This document shows positions 34,001 to 40,797 of a DNA stretch of 64,000 nt, piece after piece. A program made the position numbers and the translations under genes. Below the pieces are notes generated by a model, which saw only the letters and a program-made list of their open reading frames with translations, was not told where the DNA came from and did no database searches. Source of the stretch: Azorinus chamasolen (taxonomy: Eukaryota; Mollusca; Bivalvia; Cardiida; Solecurtidae); NCBI GenBank assembly GCA_963576725.1, contig OY755252.1:51981059-52045058 (forward strand), read 5' to 3'. Within the stretch, counting starts at the first letter, position 1. Each line of letters begins with the position of its first letter.

Positions 34001-36417
34001 TGCTGGTATAGTCAGGTCTAAGATAAGGTGTAACTGTGGAGTAAAGGGATAAGAAGATGCTGGTATAGTCAGGTCTAAGATAAGGTGTATCTGTGGAGTA
34101 CATGGATAAGAAGATGCTGGTATAGTCAGGTCTAAGATAAGGTGTATTTGTGGAGTACAGGGATAAGAAGATGCTGGTATAGTCAGGTCTAAGATAAGGT
34201 GTATCTGTGGAGTACAGGGATAAGAAGATGCTGGTATAGTCAAGTCTAAGATAAGGTGTATTTGTGGAGTACAGGGATAAGAAGATGCTGGTATAGTCAG
34301 GTCTAAGATAAGGTGTATCTGTGGAGTACAGGGATAAGAAGATGCTGGTATAGTCAGGTCTAAGATAAGGTGTATCTGTGGAGTACATGGATAAGAAGAT
34401 GCTGGTATAGTCAGGTCTAAGATAAGGTGTCCTAAGATAAGGTGTATCTGTGGAGTACAGGGATAAGAAGATGCTGGTATAGTCAGGTCTAAGATAATGT
34501 GTATCTGTGGAGTACAGGGATAAGAAGATGCTGGTATAGTCAGGTCTAAGATAAGGTGTATCTGTGGAGTACAGGGATAAGAAGATGCTGGTATATTCAG
34601 GTCTAAGATAAGGTGTCCTAAGATAAGGTGTATCTGTGGAGTACAGGGATAAGAAGATGCTGGTATAGTCAAGTCTAAGATAAGGTGTATTTGTGGAGTA
34701 CAGGATAAGAATATGCTGGTATAGTCTGGTCTAAGATAAGGTGTATCTGTGGAGTACAGGGATAAGAAGATGCTGGTATAGTCAGGTCTAAGATAAGGTG
34801 TATCTGTGGAGTACATGGATAAGAAGATGCTGGTATAGTCAGGTCTAAGATAAGGTGTCCTAAGATAAGGTGTATCTGTGGAGTACAGGGATAAGAAGAT
34901 GCTGGTATAGTCAGGTCTAAGATAAGGTGTCCTAAGATAAGGTGTATCTGTGGAGTACAGGGATAAGAAGATGCTAGTATAGTCAGGTCTAAGATAAGGT
35001 GTATCTGTGGAGTACACAGATAAGAAGATGCTGGTATAGTCAAGTCTAAGATAAGGTGTCCTAAGATAAGGTGTGTCTGTGGAGTACAGGGATAAGAAGA
35101 TGCTGGTATAGTCAGGTCTAAGATAAGGTGTATCTGTGAGTACACGAATAAGATGCTGGTATAGTCAAGTCTAAGATAAGGTGTCCTAAGATAAGGTGTG
35201 TCTGTGGAGTACAGGGATAAGAAGATGCTGGTATAGTCAGGTCTAAGATAAGGTGTATCTGTGGAGTTCATGGATAAGAAGATGCTGGTATAGCCAGGTC
35301 TAAGATAAGGTGTATATTTCAAACACATGTACAGTTAAACTCCTCTAAACTTGACGTTAAATTTAGTATAAATATTGGTCTTGAAGACACGTGGCAGCTT
35401 AATGCAGGGTGAAAGACACGCAGCAAGCTCCTATGGGAGCTTTCTGCATGACTTTTAACCTGCATTAAGAAGCTACCTACCTAAAAGTACCTAAATTTTT
35501 CTCTTCTAGAATTCTGGTTTAGAGGGGTTTTATTTTACCATATTTGTCAATTCTCTACAAAGAACTATGTTGTGACTACTCTTTATAATAGCCTTTTTGA
35601 GAAGTGTCCAAAGATTGTTCACAGCATTGAAATTGGTGGAGAAATAAAGGAGCTTTTTCTTAACCCTTTACTCCGTGAATATTCATGTAAGAAGTAATGA
35701 CATCATGAATATTTATTAGCTGCATTTCTGCAATGGTACATGAACATACGATTTTTTTAACTTGATGGAAACCGTAGAATCAGGTATATATATATAATTC
35801 CATAAGCAAACAGAGCAGACCCTGATCAGACTGATCCTATAGGAGCCATCCGATTTGGGTCTACTCTGTTTGCAAATGTGTGAAAGGAGAGGAGTTTAAT
35901 AAGCTCCCAGCTTTCATTCCAATCCTTCTTAGAAACTATGTACATTTATGCATGTTGTTTTTTGCCGAAATTTATTTAAATTAAATGTGTGAAAAGGCAT
36001 TGAATGAAGGAAACGATTAAAACTTTACTCCATGAATATTCATATAAGATATAATGACATCAGGAAAATTAATGAGATTAATTCTTAAATTGACATATGA
36101 ACACAAATATATTTGGCCATGACAGAAACTGTAGAATCATATCTATATTATTCCATAAGCAAACAGAGCAGACCCTGGTCAGACAGCTCCTACAGAAGCT
36201 GCAGTCTTATCGGGATCTACTCTGTTTGAAAATGAGTTAAAAACATTTATATTGATAATAGGTAAAAAAGAAGTTTTAATTTCTGCCTCTCTTTCATGTC
36301 TTCTTGTTTGCTGATGAAGGCATGAGACTTGAGATTGTGTCTGTTGCAGGCTGCTTCCATTTGCCACGTGCGCTCCTGCTGTGTAAACAACTATTGGAGG
36401 AGATAATGAAGAAATGA
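6463..36417 (+). CDS. RENBP: N-acylglucosamine 2-epimerase (renin-binding protein), 10 coding exons, complete
   Basis: The product interconverts N-acetylglucosamine and N-acetylmannosamine in the cytosol, feeding or draining sialic acid precursors; the family adopts an (alpha/alpha)6 barrel. Coding exons: 6463-6563, 7281-7356, 12763-12838, 14511-14680, 21239-21469, 22682-22763, 23768-23933, 24283-24424, 33304-33391, 36350-36417. All junctions are AG/GT, the phases agree throughout, and the sum is 399 codons plus TGA, close to the roughly 400-residue vertebrate enzyme. Family motifs in order: YTWFQGRQ (52-59), [10 protein letters not shown] (119-128), GHSIEAGW (246-253, His247), LEWNMKLWW (305-313) with H.E at 315-317, and CFHLPR (379-384, His381). 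His247 and His381 match the two histidines taken as acid/base catalysts in the family. Met1 follows an acceptor at 6460-6461, so the 5' UTR is split. No AATAAA is evident close after the stop. Confidence 0.95.
6614..6885 (+). repeat. family A MITE in RENBP intron 1
   Basis: It starts TTAACCCTTTCCCTGTTTAA and contains ataagcaaacagagcacacc, the hairpin arms around gaccgctatgggag, and gtgtttgcaaatgcacgaaa. It ends near tatgaaggaatggg. The 93-codon open frame over it is not coding. Confidence 0.75.
6996..7034. repeat. (TA)n microsatellite
   Basis: An uninterrupted run of about 19 TA dinucleotides, followed by a second short TA run in intron 1. Confidence 0.95.
7281..7356 (+). CDS. RENBP: RENBP coding exon 2 (residues 34-59)
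   Basis: The acceptor is gtatttatag. The exon encodes [22 protein letters not shown], a highly conserved barrel segment. The donor gtaaac is in phase 0. Confidence 0.95.
7418..9017 (+). mobile_element. pearl-like element with about 6 tandem 150-185-bp cores
   Basis: The ends are mutually inverted: aATACGCCCAC at 7420-7432 and GTGGGCGTATaa at 9005-9015. Between them lies a repeated core (agggccataactccgaaacg, aaatcaaatgaacctcagaa, tcagcttcagatcttgatgc, attaaacatttgtgtgaagt, tttcattaatatctgtcaaa) present from about 7.6 kb onward and most regular from 7.8 to 8.94 kb. A gacggacgaacgaacggacg tract follows at 8941-8971. Tandem core, then tetranucleotide, then a fixed end is the layout described for pearl elements of bivalves, which are non-autonomous and thought to be Helitron-related. 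It lies in RENBP intron 2. Confidence 0.75.
9118..9362 (+). repeat. 39-bp tandem repeat, about 6 copies
   Basis: The unit is cctctaatacttattgtata followed by actgagtactctcatata. Copies are nearly identical in the middle and degenerate at both ends. Confidence 0.8.
9427..10634 (+). mobile_element. pearl-like element, core repeated about 6-7 times
   Basis: The left end is acaagagggccatgatggcc and the right end is ccaggtgagctaaaa. The core of about 160-180 bp reads aatttgaacaatcttggtag, accattagatgatgctacat, accaaatatcaaaggtctat, tttcctatgaaaaactgata, agccccagggcggggccatt. A degenerate cgcacatacgcacgacgc tract precedes the right end. The element at 18543-19640 is the same family in the opposite orientation and the 3.7 kb fragment is a truncated copy. 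Confidence 0.75.
10640..11690 (+). repeat. 61-bp tandem array, about 16 copies
   Basis: The unit is gcatacaatgcagcaacatt, gctctaatacacattgtata, catgtctgtgattgtattat. The copies at 11110-11560 are almost identical. Those at 10640-11100 diverge (gcttctgttgttgcatgcaa), giving an old-to-young gradient. All open frames in this stretch are artefacts of the repeat. Confidence 0.9.
11903..12130 (+). repeat. family A MITE (orientation 2)
   Basis: It runs from ttttctctataaatatggcc through cctttgcaaacagtacatag, the perfect-looking hairpin gatggctcctgtaggagctg/tctgatcagg, and ctctgtttgcttatgattga. It ends in tatggagtaaagggttaa. Confidence 0.8.
12131..12360 (+). repeat. 48-bp tandem repeat, 5 copies
   Basis: The unit is tttatctagcaggatggtat followed by aatgacatacaaatatagga and ttgg. 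It starts immediately at the end of the preceding MITE. Confidence 0.85.
12498..12752 (+). repeat. family A MITE abutting RENBP exon 3
   Basis: It runs from aactctttactctatagata through tttgcaaacagagtagactc, the hairpin atggctcctgtaggagtcat, gtttgcttatgg, gtagatctgattccaca and gctgtcatgactattcatgg to agtacagtgtaa. Exon 3 begins only about 10 bases later, so the branch-point region of this intron lies in MITE sequence. Confidence 0.75.
12763..12838 (+). CDS. RENBP: RENBP coding exon 3 (residues 60-85)
   Basis: The acceptor ttttaacaacag is followed by [22 protein letters not shown]. The donor gtacga comes after base 1 of a Gly codon. Confidence 0.93.
12920..13155 (+). repeat. family A MITE, near complete
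   Basis: It runs from ttTAACTCTTTACTCCATGAATA through ccataagcaaaaagagcaga, the hairpin arms aactcctataatagccatct, and ctttgtttgcaaaggtgtag, and ends at ggggtaaagggttaa. Both ends carry the TTAA-type terminus. Confidence 0.85.
13465..14360 (+). repeat. 30-bp tandem array with about 173-bp higher-order unit
   Basis: The basic unit is cacacactctacaggtcccg tacacaggt. It is grouped with a spacer (cagccaccaacccaatcaag tagtacaacatgc) so that blocks recur at about 173 bp, for example 13572 and 13745. The open frames here (up to 132 codons) are repeat artefacts. Confidence 0.9.
14511..14680 (+). CDS. RENBP: RENBP coding exon 4 (residues 85-141)
   Basis: The acceptor ttctttttag begins a well conserved block with [20 protein letters not shown]. 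The donor gtattt is in phase 0. The open frame runs past the donor, so the track-like ORF overextends into the intron. Confidence 0.95.
14868..14960. repeat. short inverted-repeat MITE, about 90 bp
   Basis: The ends are ACAGTTGAACATTGATATC and GATATCGAGGTTCAACTGT, a TIR with CAGT ends flanked by TA. The middle contains aaagggactatacaaat/acaaagggactatacatcga. Similar ends occur at 60.5-60.57 kb. This resembles Tc1/pogo-type miniature elements. Confidence 0.7.
15052..15242 (+). repeat. family A MITE, hairpin deleted
   Basis: It runs from aacgctttacctgttcaata through attcatgaaagaaataatga and aactgtagaatcagttctat to agctctgggtctactctgtt and aaaaggcatttatatgatgg. One hairpin arm is lost. Confidence 0.7.
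15600..16440. other. intron 4 stretch with degenerate pearl-like and palindromic repeats
   Basis: 15770-15990 has one pearl-like core (ggatcaaaggaacataactc) followed by an accaaccgaacaactgactg..accgaccaaccaatcgacc tetranucleotide tract. 16260-16425 holds a loose palindrome with tttttctacgggag on one side and taatcgtagaaaatat on the other. No coding exon is recognised. Confidence 0.45.
16934..17160. repeat. family C palindromic MITE
   Basis: It runs from TTAACCCATTACCTCATATT to aggtaaatggttaa. A large central hairpin reads gaaaccattgtgataaaaga gcatttgcttctat/aggagcaaatgctctattta tcacaatggtttc. The ends resemble family A. Confidence 0.85.
17558..17813 (+). repeat. family A MITE (orientation 2)
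   Basis: It runs from cttcatataaatgcctttcc through gcaaacagagtagacccaga, tctgatcagggtctgctctg and ttgctattgaaattcgatag to atagaacagggaaagggcta. Confidence 0.75.
17884..18110. repeat. family C palindromic MITE
   Basis: It runs from TTAACCCATTCCCTCATGGG to tttatggaggaaagggttaa. The hairpin core is around attgtgataaatagagcatt ttctcctatggagcaaaagc. It shares its right TTAA with the family A copy that follows. Confidence 0.85.
18108..18335 (+). repeat. family A MITE, core deletion
   Basis: It runs from TTAACACTTTCCTTCATATG through acttgcaaacagagtagacc and ttctgtttgcttttgacatg to tcttacatgaatattgaaca and aaaatgttaa. Confidence 0.75.
18543..19640 (-). mobile_element. pearl-like element, inverted relative to the 9.4 kb copy
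   Basis: It begins TTTTAGCTCACCTAGC, with gtgacgtgcgtcgtcaacaa, then about six cores (ctctgaaaccgtaaggccta, gtatgtagcatcatctaatg, gtcctctacaaagattgttc, aaaaatggccccgccccggg). It ends gggccatcatggccctcttg. Confidence 0.75.
19766..20085 (+). mobile_element. tRNA-derived SINE
   Basis: The head has a Pol III A box (TGGTCTAGTGG) and B box (GGTTCAAATCCC) in a tRNA-like frame ending gtcccacc. The T-arm does not pair perfectly, so this is not a functional tRNA gene. An unrelated body follows (ggaaatttcagagacgcttt..aaaatgggtacctttgagag..cgccacatgttagcagtgct..aatgactcaatgactagggg), ending near ctttactttttactttaca. It lies in RENBP intron 4. Confidence 0.75.
20490..20947 (+). repeat. 60-bp tandem array, about 7.5 copies
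   Basis: The unit is gccgtctgatattggataat, tgcacatacaatgagacgac, tcatatatgtata. Copies are almost identical. The array begins inside a family A fragment at the position of its core (gcaaacaaagcagatactga), so the GACGACTC/GCCGTCTG pair may be a relic of that hairpin. Confidence 0.9.
21239..21469 (+). CDS. RENBP: RENBP coding exon 5 (residues 142-218)
   Basis: The acceptor is ggttctttacag. The exon encodes [50 protein letters not shown]. The donor gtaagg is in phase 0. The open reading of 86 codons extends beyond the donor. Confidence 0.95.
21519..21776 (+). repeat. family A MITE with internal 33-bp triplication
   Basis: It starts tttaacccctaccctgttca and has three to four repeats of gatcaatattcatgtaaata taactatat. 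It continues through aaaagcaaacagagcagacc to gcaaatgcgtgaaaaga. Confidence 0.8.
21784..22010. repeat. family C MITE, core shortened
   Basis: It runs from gaacccattccctcatagg through gaaaccattgtgataaatag, agcttttgctctttttatca and cagtggtttcagaaagtgac to tcaatatgaggatattgatt. Confidence 0.75.
22040..22206 (+). repeat. 31-bp tandem repeat, 5-6 copies
   Basis: The unit is ttttatctcctttacaaact atctggtgcag. Confidence 0.9.
22682..22763 (+). CDS. RENBP: RENBP coding exon 6 (residues 219-246)
   Basis: The acceptor is acatatttcag. The exon encodes [26 protein letters not shown]. Its best family match is the VLENVS..GKELPG block. The donor gtaagt comes after base 1 of the Gly codon. Too short to appear as an independent ORF. 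Confidence 0.95.
23018..23252 (+). repeat. family A MITE plus partial second copy to 23372
   Basis: It runs from ccttaacccttccctgatct through gtaaaaataatgacatcatg, ctgatcagacaactcctaca and ggagccttctcatctgggtc to ggcgttctcatggagtaac. A second core fragment lies at 23285-23372 (ataagcaaacagagcagaac). Confidence 0.8.
23385..23800 (+). repeat. tandemly repeated splice acceptor plus head of RENBP exon 7
   Basis: About ten units of 37-41 bp with consensus ttggtttttactgttttag followed by gtcattttattgaagcgg. The last unit is the real intron/exon junction (AG at 23766-23767, exon GTCATTCCATTGAAGCGGG). Earlier units therefore contain copies of the polypyrimidine tract, the acceptor and about the first 8 codons of the exon. 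Similarity to the real exon rises toward the 3' end. Confidence 0.9.
23768..23933 (+). CDS. RENBP: RENBP coding exon 7 (residues 246-301)
   Basis: It starts at [17 protein letters not shown], with His247 as probable catalytic base, and ends in [13 protein letters not shown]. The donor gtaaac comes after base 2. An alternative acceptor at 23706-23707 would start the exon at 23708 and add 60 in-frame nt, producing a second GHSIEAG motif. The 23768 start restores the family length. Confidence 0.93.
24283..24424 (+). CDS. RENBP: RENBP coding exon 8 (residues 301-348)
   Basis: The acceptor is tttgttttctag. The exon encodes [19 protein letters not shown] and [11 protein letters not shown], the conserved LEW..KLWW.H.E block. 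The donor gtagag is in phase 0. Confidence 0.95.
24748..24982. repeat. family C MITE
   Basis: It runs from atcccattccctcatattga through gaaaccattgtggtgaatag, agcctttgctcctatggaga and tttatcacaatggtttcaaa to aatgctagaatgggttaa. Confidence 0.8.
25015..25222 (+). repeat. degraded family A MITE
   Basis: Fragments include tcaaatgttcatgtaatata, agaaactatagaatcatatt, accagatcctgatcagatgg, ttcctgcaggagctctctga and atagaaaggcatac. Confidence 0.6.
25413..25622. repeat. family C MITE
   Basis: It runs from tttaaccctctccctcatat through gtaaaagtcacttttgaaat and ttatcaaaatggtttcaact to atgtgggaatgggttaa. Confidence 0.8.
26041..28584. repeat. higher-order unit, copy 1 (about 2.54 kb)
   Basis: The block from ctagagaagcgcactgatca onward is repeated in tandem from 28585. 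Offsets between matching landmarks are 2544 at the 5' side (26217/28761, 26559/29103, 26857/29401) and 2590 at an internal A20-type run (28220/30810). Differences are a few substitutions plus gain or loss of single units. Confidence 0.9.
28585..31172. repeat. higher-order unit, copy 2 (about 2.59 kb)
   Basis: Second copy of the preceding block, with the same interrupted unit (ctccctcactgcagggccta followed by a run of about 20 A). The G tract near its end is 14 long versus 11 in copy 1. Beyond 31172 the array continues with ordinary 43-46-bp units. Confidence 0.9.
31832..32810 (+). mobile_element. pearl-like element, about five 155-185-bp cores
   Basis: It begins ttataccccca..gaggggggtata, then a ggtcggtcggtcggtcggtc tract, then repeated cores: aaaatcttgtactttgaact cctccttcactttcaacc, gattcacttgatacttggca, tcaggagtagtagatgtgca, ggtctctgtgaccttgacct, ttggccttgaaattgg. 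A weaker continuation lies at 32760-33065 with a C15 run at 32908-32922. Confidence 0.7.
33304..33391 (+). CDS. RENBP: RENBP coding exon 9 (residues 349-378)
   Basis: The acceptor is ttttatttcag. The exon encodes [17 protein letters not shown] followed by FKGGPWKG, matching the W.GYL..G..GGP.KG block. The donor gtattg comes after base 1 of Gly and is followed at once by a 19-base G run. Confidence 0.95.
33397..33421 (+). repeat. G19-A-G5 homopolymer tract at a 5' splice site
   Basis: The run begins 5 bases after the exon 9 donor GT, so it would be in the nascent transcript of RENBP. Confidence 0.95.
33925..35325. repeat. 57-bp tandem array, about 24 units
   Basis: The unit is gtgtatctgtggagtacagg, gataagaagatgctggtata, gtcaggtctaagataag. 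A subset carries a 15-bp duplication (tgtcctaagataagg). The first copy lies at a family A-like right arm (ttttgcaaaggtattaaaag gtgtatctgtggagtaaatg), the probable seed. 57 is divisible by 3, which gives - strand open frames up to 370 codons that are artefacts. Confidence 0.93.
35395..35475. repeat. family B palindrome fragment
   Basis: gcagcttaatgcagggtgaa..agctcctatgggagctttct..gcatgacttttaacctgcat. Confidence 0.7.
35658..35905 (+). repeat. family A MITE, near complete
   Basis: It runs from cttaaccctttactccgtga through tattcatgtaagaagtaatg, ccataagcaaacagagcaga, ccctgatcagactgatccta and taggagccatccgatttggg to aggagaggagtttaa. Confidence 0.85.
36018..36262 (+). repeat. family A MITE close to RENBP exon 10
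   Basis: It runs from aaactttactccatgaatat through tccataagcaaacagagcag and accctggtcagacagctcct to tctactctgtttgaaaatga. About 90 bp separate it from exon 10. Confidence 0.8.
36350..36417 (+). CDS. RENBP: RENBP coding exon 10 and stop (residues 378-399)
   Basis: The acceptor is tctgttgcag. The exon encodes [22 protein letters not shown] and TGA. It contains His381, the second probable catalytic residue, so the active site is complete only with this 22-codon exon. Confidence 0.93.
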
Positions 36418-36449
36418 AAGACTAGACTGTCACATCTATTGACATGCTT

Positions 36450-36682
36450 CAAAAATACAGTACAACTGGTCTTAAGCAGCCATTCATTTAACGAATTTAA
36501 CATAGAAATCTTAAAAAGCAGATGGCTGCTTAATGCAGGGCAAAGTAATGAAGCAAGCTCCTATAGGAGCTTTCTGCATTACTTTTGACCTGCATTAAGC
36601 TACCACCTGCTTTACAAGTCCATAATTAGATCTGTTTTTGGTGGCCGCTTATGACATGTTGTACTGCAGTGTGTTTTACAAC
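36450..36682. repeat. family B MITE with both terminal inverted repeats
   Basis: The left end is tacagtacaactggtcttaa gcagcca and the right end is tggccgcttatgacatgttg tactgca, complementary over about 27 bp with mismatches. The internal palindrome is gcaagctcctataggagctt. The TA-CAGT ends fit Tc1/pogo-type miniature elements. A 35-bp duplication (cagtgtgttttacaacaagc) follows at 36668-36740. Confidence 0.8.
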
Positions 36683-36872
36683 AAGCCAAGCAGTCTGGGT
36701 TCAGTGTGTTTTACAACAAGCCAAGCAGTCTGGGTTCAGTGCCGAAACAAAACTTTATCAAAACATTCATATTTGTATTATTAAGGACTTACATTTCATA
36801 ATTGAAATTCCTGTGGTAATAGTAGATTTAGCATGCTACGTGGTTGCATTTTATGAGTATGAGCCTTTATTA

Positions 36873-38405
36873 TTATTATTTATTATTATTATTTATTATT
36901 ATACCACATTTATATAGCGCTCTTTTCATACAGGATATGTGCGTTCAAAAGCGCTTCACAAAGATACATTTTCTGTATAATAATGCATAAATCATAGAAC
37001 ATTTAAAATAAAATATATTTAATACTTATATACAGATAAGAATAATAATAAAATAGAATTTATTTAGGACATTGGTAAATAAGCTACATCTTTTCCGTAA
37101 GTTTATCTGTCTGTATTATGTTCTATTATAGTGTGTCAACGCACTCATATTATAAAAAACAAAACTTGAATGCAACATTCTATGCGCAGTGCCAGTACGT
37201 CCCATAATTTTGACCCAGACTCAACAGACTTGGGTACATTCGTTTAGCATACAACACTGCACATAAAATATTGCCGGAAAATTGGGTAACAGAACAGATC
37301 AATTTGAAGTTCATGCATATAAACTAAGCAATACAAATACACAACTGTTATATACGCGTACTATGCAACCCCTCCAGTCAAACAATATTCGACCCGCAAT
37401 GGCAATGAGGGAGTACACAGCGTATCATATTTTAATAGAGTTGTAATTGGGTATATCCAAAGTTTAATTACAGAATAAAATGTCTTATTATGGGAACCCA
37501 AAAAGCCCAGCCAAAGTAGAGCTAAAGAAGGTATCCCGTATACTGTTCCTGCAACATATCCCACCGGCTGCAATGGCAAAGGAATCACATCGGACAAATC
37601 GAGACTGATTGAGACACGCGATGCTGCATTAGACCGTACAGGCTTAATCTGCCCGCTGCCCATATATTACACGACCCAGTTCACTGGTAAGCAAAAGTAC
37701 GGAAACTGGGTTAGCTTAACAGGAATCCCTGGCACTGGTTAAGGGCAGGGTAGCAAGTCATGCCAGCAAGACTCCCAATGTACCAGCGCGGAATTATACC
37801 GTAGAGGGATGCCCTGTTCCACTACGGTGCTCCCTCCGGCATTGGAACTGGAGTTACCAGAGGTACCAAGCATATAGGGATGCCCCGTTTGACAACAGCA
37901 CTCCCTTGGCCACCGCAACATCTGGACAGCGGGATCCCGCTGACACAACATCCGCACGTTCAACAGCAAGGGGATTCCCTAGAATTCCATAAAAATATGG
38001 ATGAGGTTTTTGTTATTCGTTTATCTATTTTTCTACATTTGTGGAGCATATATTTGAAAAAAGGGGTTTAAAAGTCCACACGAAGTGGCGGGATCAACAC
38101 TCTGTGGCCAATGCAGCAGTTATGATAACCGACGATTAGCAGGTACGTTTTCTAAACTGCCCTAATAATATATGTTGAAGAAATGCGTTTTCAGAGATTT
38201 TTTGAAACATGCCAGTGAGCTTGCATCTCTTATGCCTGATGGAAGAGCATTCCAGAGTTTGGGAGCTGCATGCATGAAACTTCTCTCACCGTACTTTACC
38301 TTATGAATTTTTGGTACAACCAACGACAAAGAACTACTTGCTGATCTTAATTCTCTGCGGGGCCTGTACACGTCAAGCATGTCGACAATGTACCTGACCA
38401 CAATT
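36873..38405 (-). mobile_element. 5'-truncated L2/CR1-like LINE, 3' part
   Basis: On the - strand the element ends at an (AAT)n tail (36873-36902), after a conserved 3' motif gagcgctatataaatgtgg. Upstream is about 1.1 kb of 3' UTR shared with the 55 kb copy. At 38162-38401 is the C-terminus of the reverse transcriptase ORF: DMLDVYRPRRELRSASSS, then KYGERSFMHAAPKLWNALPS and a FKKSLKTHFFN end. APKLWNALP..FKK.LKT is the usual last block of this LINE superfamily. Confidence 0.85.
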
Positions 38406-38939
38406 TTAGTTAATCAGAAGCCAATAGGTGGTTACATGCTGTTGTTGATTGATAAAATTTCTATAAACATAAAAGTATGAAAAAGATCTTGTGGAACTCA
38501 TGTGAACATATAATAAGTAACACATTTTTTATTATTCTGTGGTTAGTTTTGACTTGGATCATCAGAATGTGTAATATGAGCTAATTAACTTTCCGTTTAG
38601 ATGTCCGTATTCTCAGAAATCTTTATTTGGCTAAATAATAGTTGAAAGCTTTGAGTGCTCTTTTTGGGGTCGACACTGTTTGCCTTTTGCATTTCAGGTC
38701 ACAGAACATAAGTTTTTTTATATTTGATTTTATATAGGTGGGAAAATTGTGTAGACCCTGATCAAATCGCCAGTCCTGCAACCAGATGGTCCAATTATAC
38801 GCCATTTATTCATTTCACGTTTAACCATTCAATGCGCTAAAACAAGTGAACTGGAATTTACAAACGGTTTAGACACATATCAAATGGAGTCATGGTCTGC
38901 AATGTTTGTCATTTAAAATATCTCTAGCACACCATGGCA

Positions 38940-39335
38940 AACATTTTTCTGATTACATAAAAACCTTTTGGAAAAGATTTCTTGATGATTGTTACATTTT
39001 ATGGCAATATTCTATCAGTGATTTAAAAAACTTTTCACAATATATTAAATGAATTACACCCAGACTTGAGTTTACAGTAGAATATAGCAGCACTTCATTA
39101 CCTCTCTTAGATGTATTAGTAAAAATAACACACCAAATTAATGACTGACATTTTTTACAAACCAACTGATTCTATGCAATACCTTTATTTCAAATCATGT
39201 CACCCGAAACTCACAAAGGTAAACATACCTTATAATTTGGCAAAAAGAATTTGCACCTTAGTCATATGACAGAGTTAGGAAAAGAAATACTTTTTGAATT
39301 ATAAGAGGATTGTTCTCCTGATAATCAAAACGTGA
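38940..39335 (+). pseudogene. Penelope-like reverse transcriptase relic
   Basis: Translating across frames gives FWKRFLDDCYILW (RT active-site block, DD), EFTVEYSSTSLPLLDVLV, then TDIFYKPTDSMQYLYFKSCH and NIPYNLAKRIC. The order DDC..LPLLDV..TDIFYKPTD..YL.F.S.HP..NIPY.LAKRI is characteristic of Penelope-like elements. At least two frameshifts or stops (near 39052 and 39143) and the absence of both ends and of a GIY-YIG domain show it is dead. It was not apparent as a single ORF. Confidence 0.75.
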
Positions 39336-39394
39336 AACCGGTTGAGGAATTTGTCTATATATATATTATCATTGGTTATTCATTATATCATGAT

Positions 39395-39499
39395 CCTATG
39401 ATTATTACATTACATTATACTATTATAACATATATTATGATACTATGGTTATTACATATATTATGATACTATGATTATTACATATATTATGATACTATG

Positions 39500-39535
<36 letters not shown>

Positions 39536-39850
39536 TAATATTATGATACTATGATTATTACATATATTATGATACTATGATTATTATTAAATATATTATG
39601 ATACTATGATTATTATAAATATATTATGATACTATGATTATATTATATATATATATATATATATTATGATACTATGATTATTATATATATATATATTATG
39701 ATACTATGATTATAAAATATATTATGATACTATGATTATTATAAATATATTATGATACTATGATTATAATATATATATATTATGATACTATGATTATTAC
39801 ATATATTATGATACTATGATTATTATTATATATATATTATGATACTATTG
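39395..39850. repeat. 24-bp AT-rich tandem array with TA runs
   Basis: The unit is atatattatgatactatgat tatt, about 17 copies, interrupted by (TA)n tracts of 10-30 bp. It follows the Penelope relic directly. Confidence 0.9.
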
Positions 39851-40508
39851 TAGCGAAATTTGGGTTTAGCTCCATCTGATACCATTTGTTGGTGAAACTT
39901 TATGTTACTCTTGTCATAAGATATCAGATGGAGACATATTCCAGTGTTTATCATAGGATGTACTCCTTCATTGAAAGACTCCTTCTGGGGATTCCTTCTA
40001 ATACCCCTATTCCACAGAGACCACGAATCCCACGAATCGCCGAGAATTTACAAAATTTAAGATTCGTAGTGGAATCGTAATCAGTTCTTGCAGTTCTTAA
40101 TGGATTCGTATATATTTGTAATCAGTTCGTGCAATTCTTGAGCAATCGGGAATTCGTGACAAAAATTTTGAGCTGTTTTGGCCGCGAACCCCCGATTCCA
40201 AAAGATCGTAGTTAATTCGTAACAAATTCGTAGTGCTTTCCTAGGACTCATAATTGATTCGTATGCATTCGTAGATATTCTAAACTCATTAACTGTTAAC
40301 TTAATTTGTAGTGCTTTCTTAGGAATCGTAATTGAATCTCCCACTCTCAGCTTCTGCACCTGTCTGTTGTAGTGACCGTATTCTAGCCTTCTAGGTGGTG
40401 TCAGCCACTGTCTAACCAATAACCTGGGGTCTCTTCTCCTTCTTCTCCGAAGCAGTCTCCTGGCTGTCAACAGCTGGTGCTGATACTCCAAGTCCATGGC
40501 TAAACACT

Positions 40509-40665
40509 ACAGCTGCTCTATATTTGTAACATGGTGAAAAAGTTGTGACCCGACTGGGACTCGAACGCAGGGCCTCTGGCTTACTATGCCAACACTCTAC
40601 CGACTGAGCTACCAAGCCACACAGTAAAGCCTATCAACTTATTTCACCATAATCTCTACCCAGCT
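40509..40665 (-). mobile_element. small tRNA-derived SINE, copy 1
   Basis: On the - strand: tggcttggtagctcagtcgg (A box) .. gcgttcgagtcccagtcggg (B box). It is bounded by taacatggtgaaa and tttcaccataatctc. A nearly identical copy sits 1.3 kb away. Confidence 0.75.
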
Positions 40666-40797
40666 ACATGTACACACACCCCCTCTACACAAGAATTCGT
40701 CCCGAATTCTTACTCAAAGAACACTCCACGAGTTTCTTATTATTACACATTATCTTCATATAATCTTCATATTATCTTCATATAAATCACCTTATTA

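Noticed and set aside
33828..35328. - strand open frames of 186, 370 and 217 codons ([14 protein letters not shown] repeats)
   Set aside because: The 57-bp tandem unit is free of stops in this direction, so long frames are expected by chance. No domain and no other coding evidence.
40081..40497. 138-codon - strand frame as a transposase
   Set aside because: The arginine-rich end comes from GAAGAAG-type sequence and the rest is inverted-repeat DNA with ATTCGT words. No catalytic motif.
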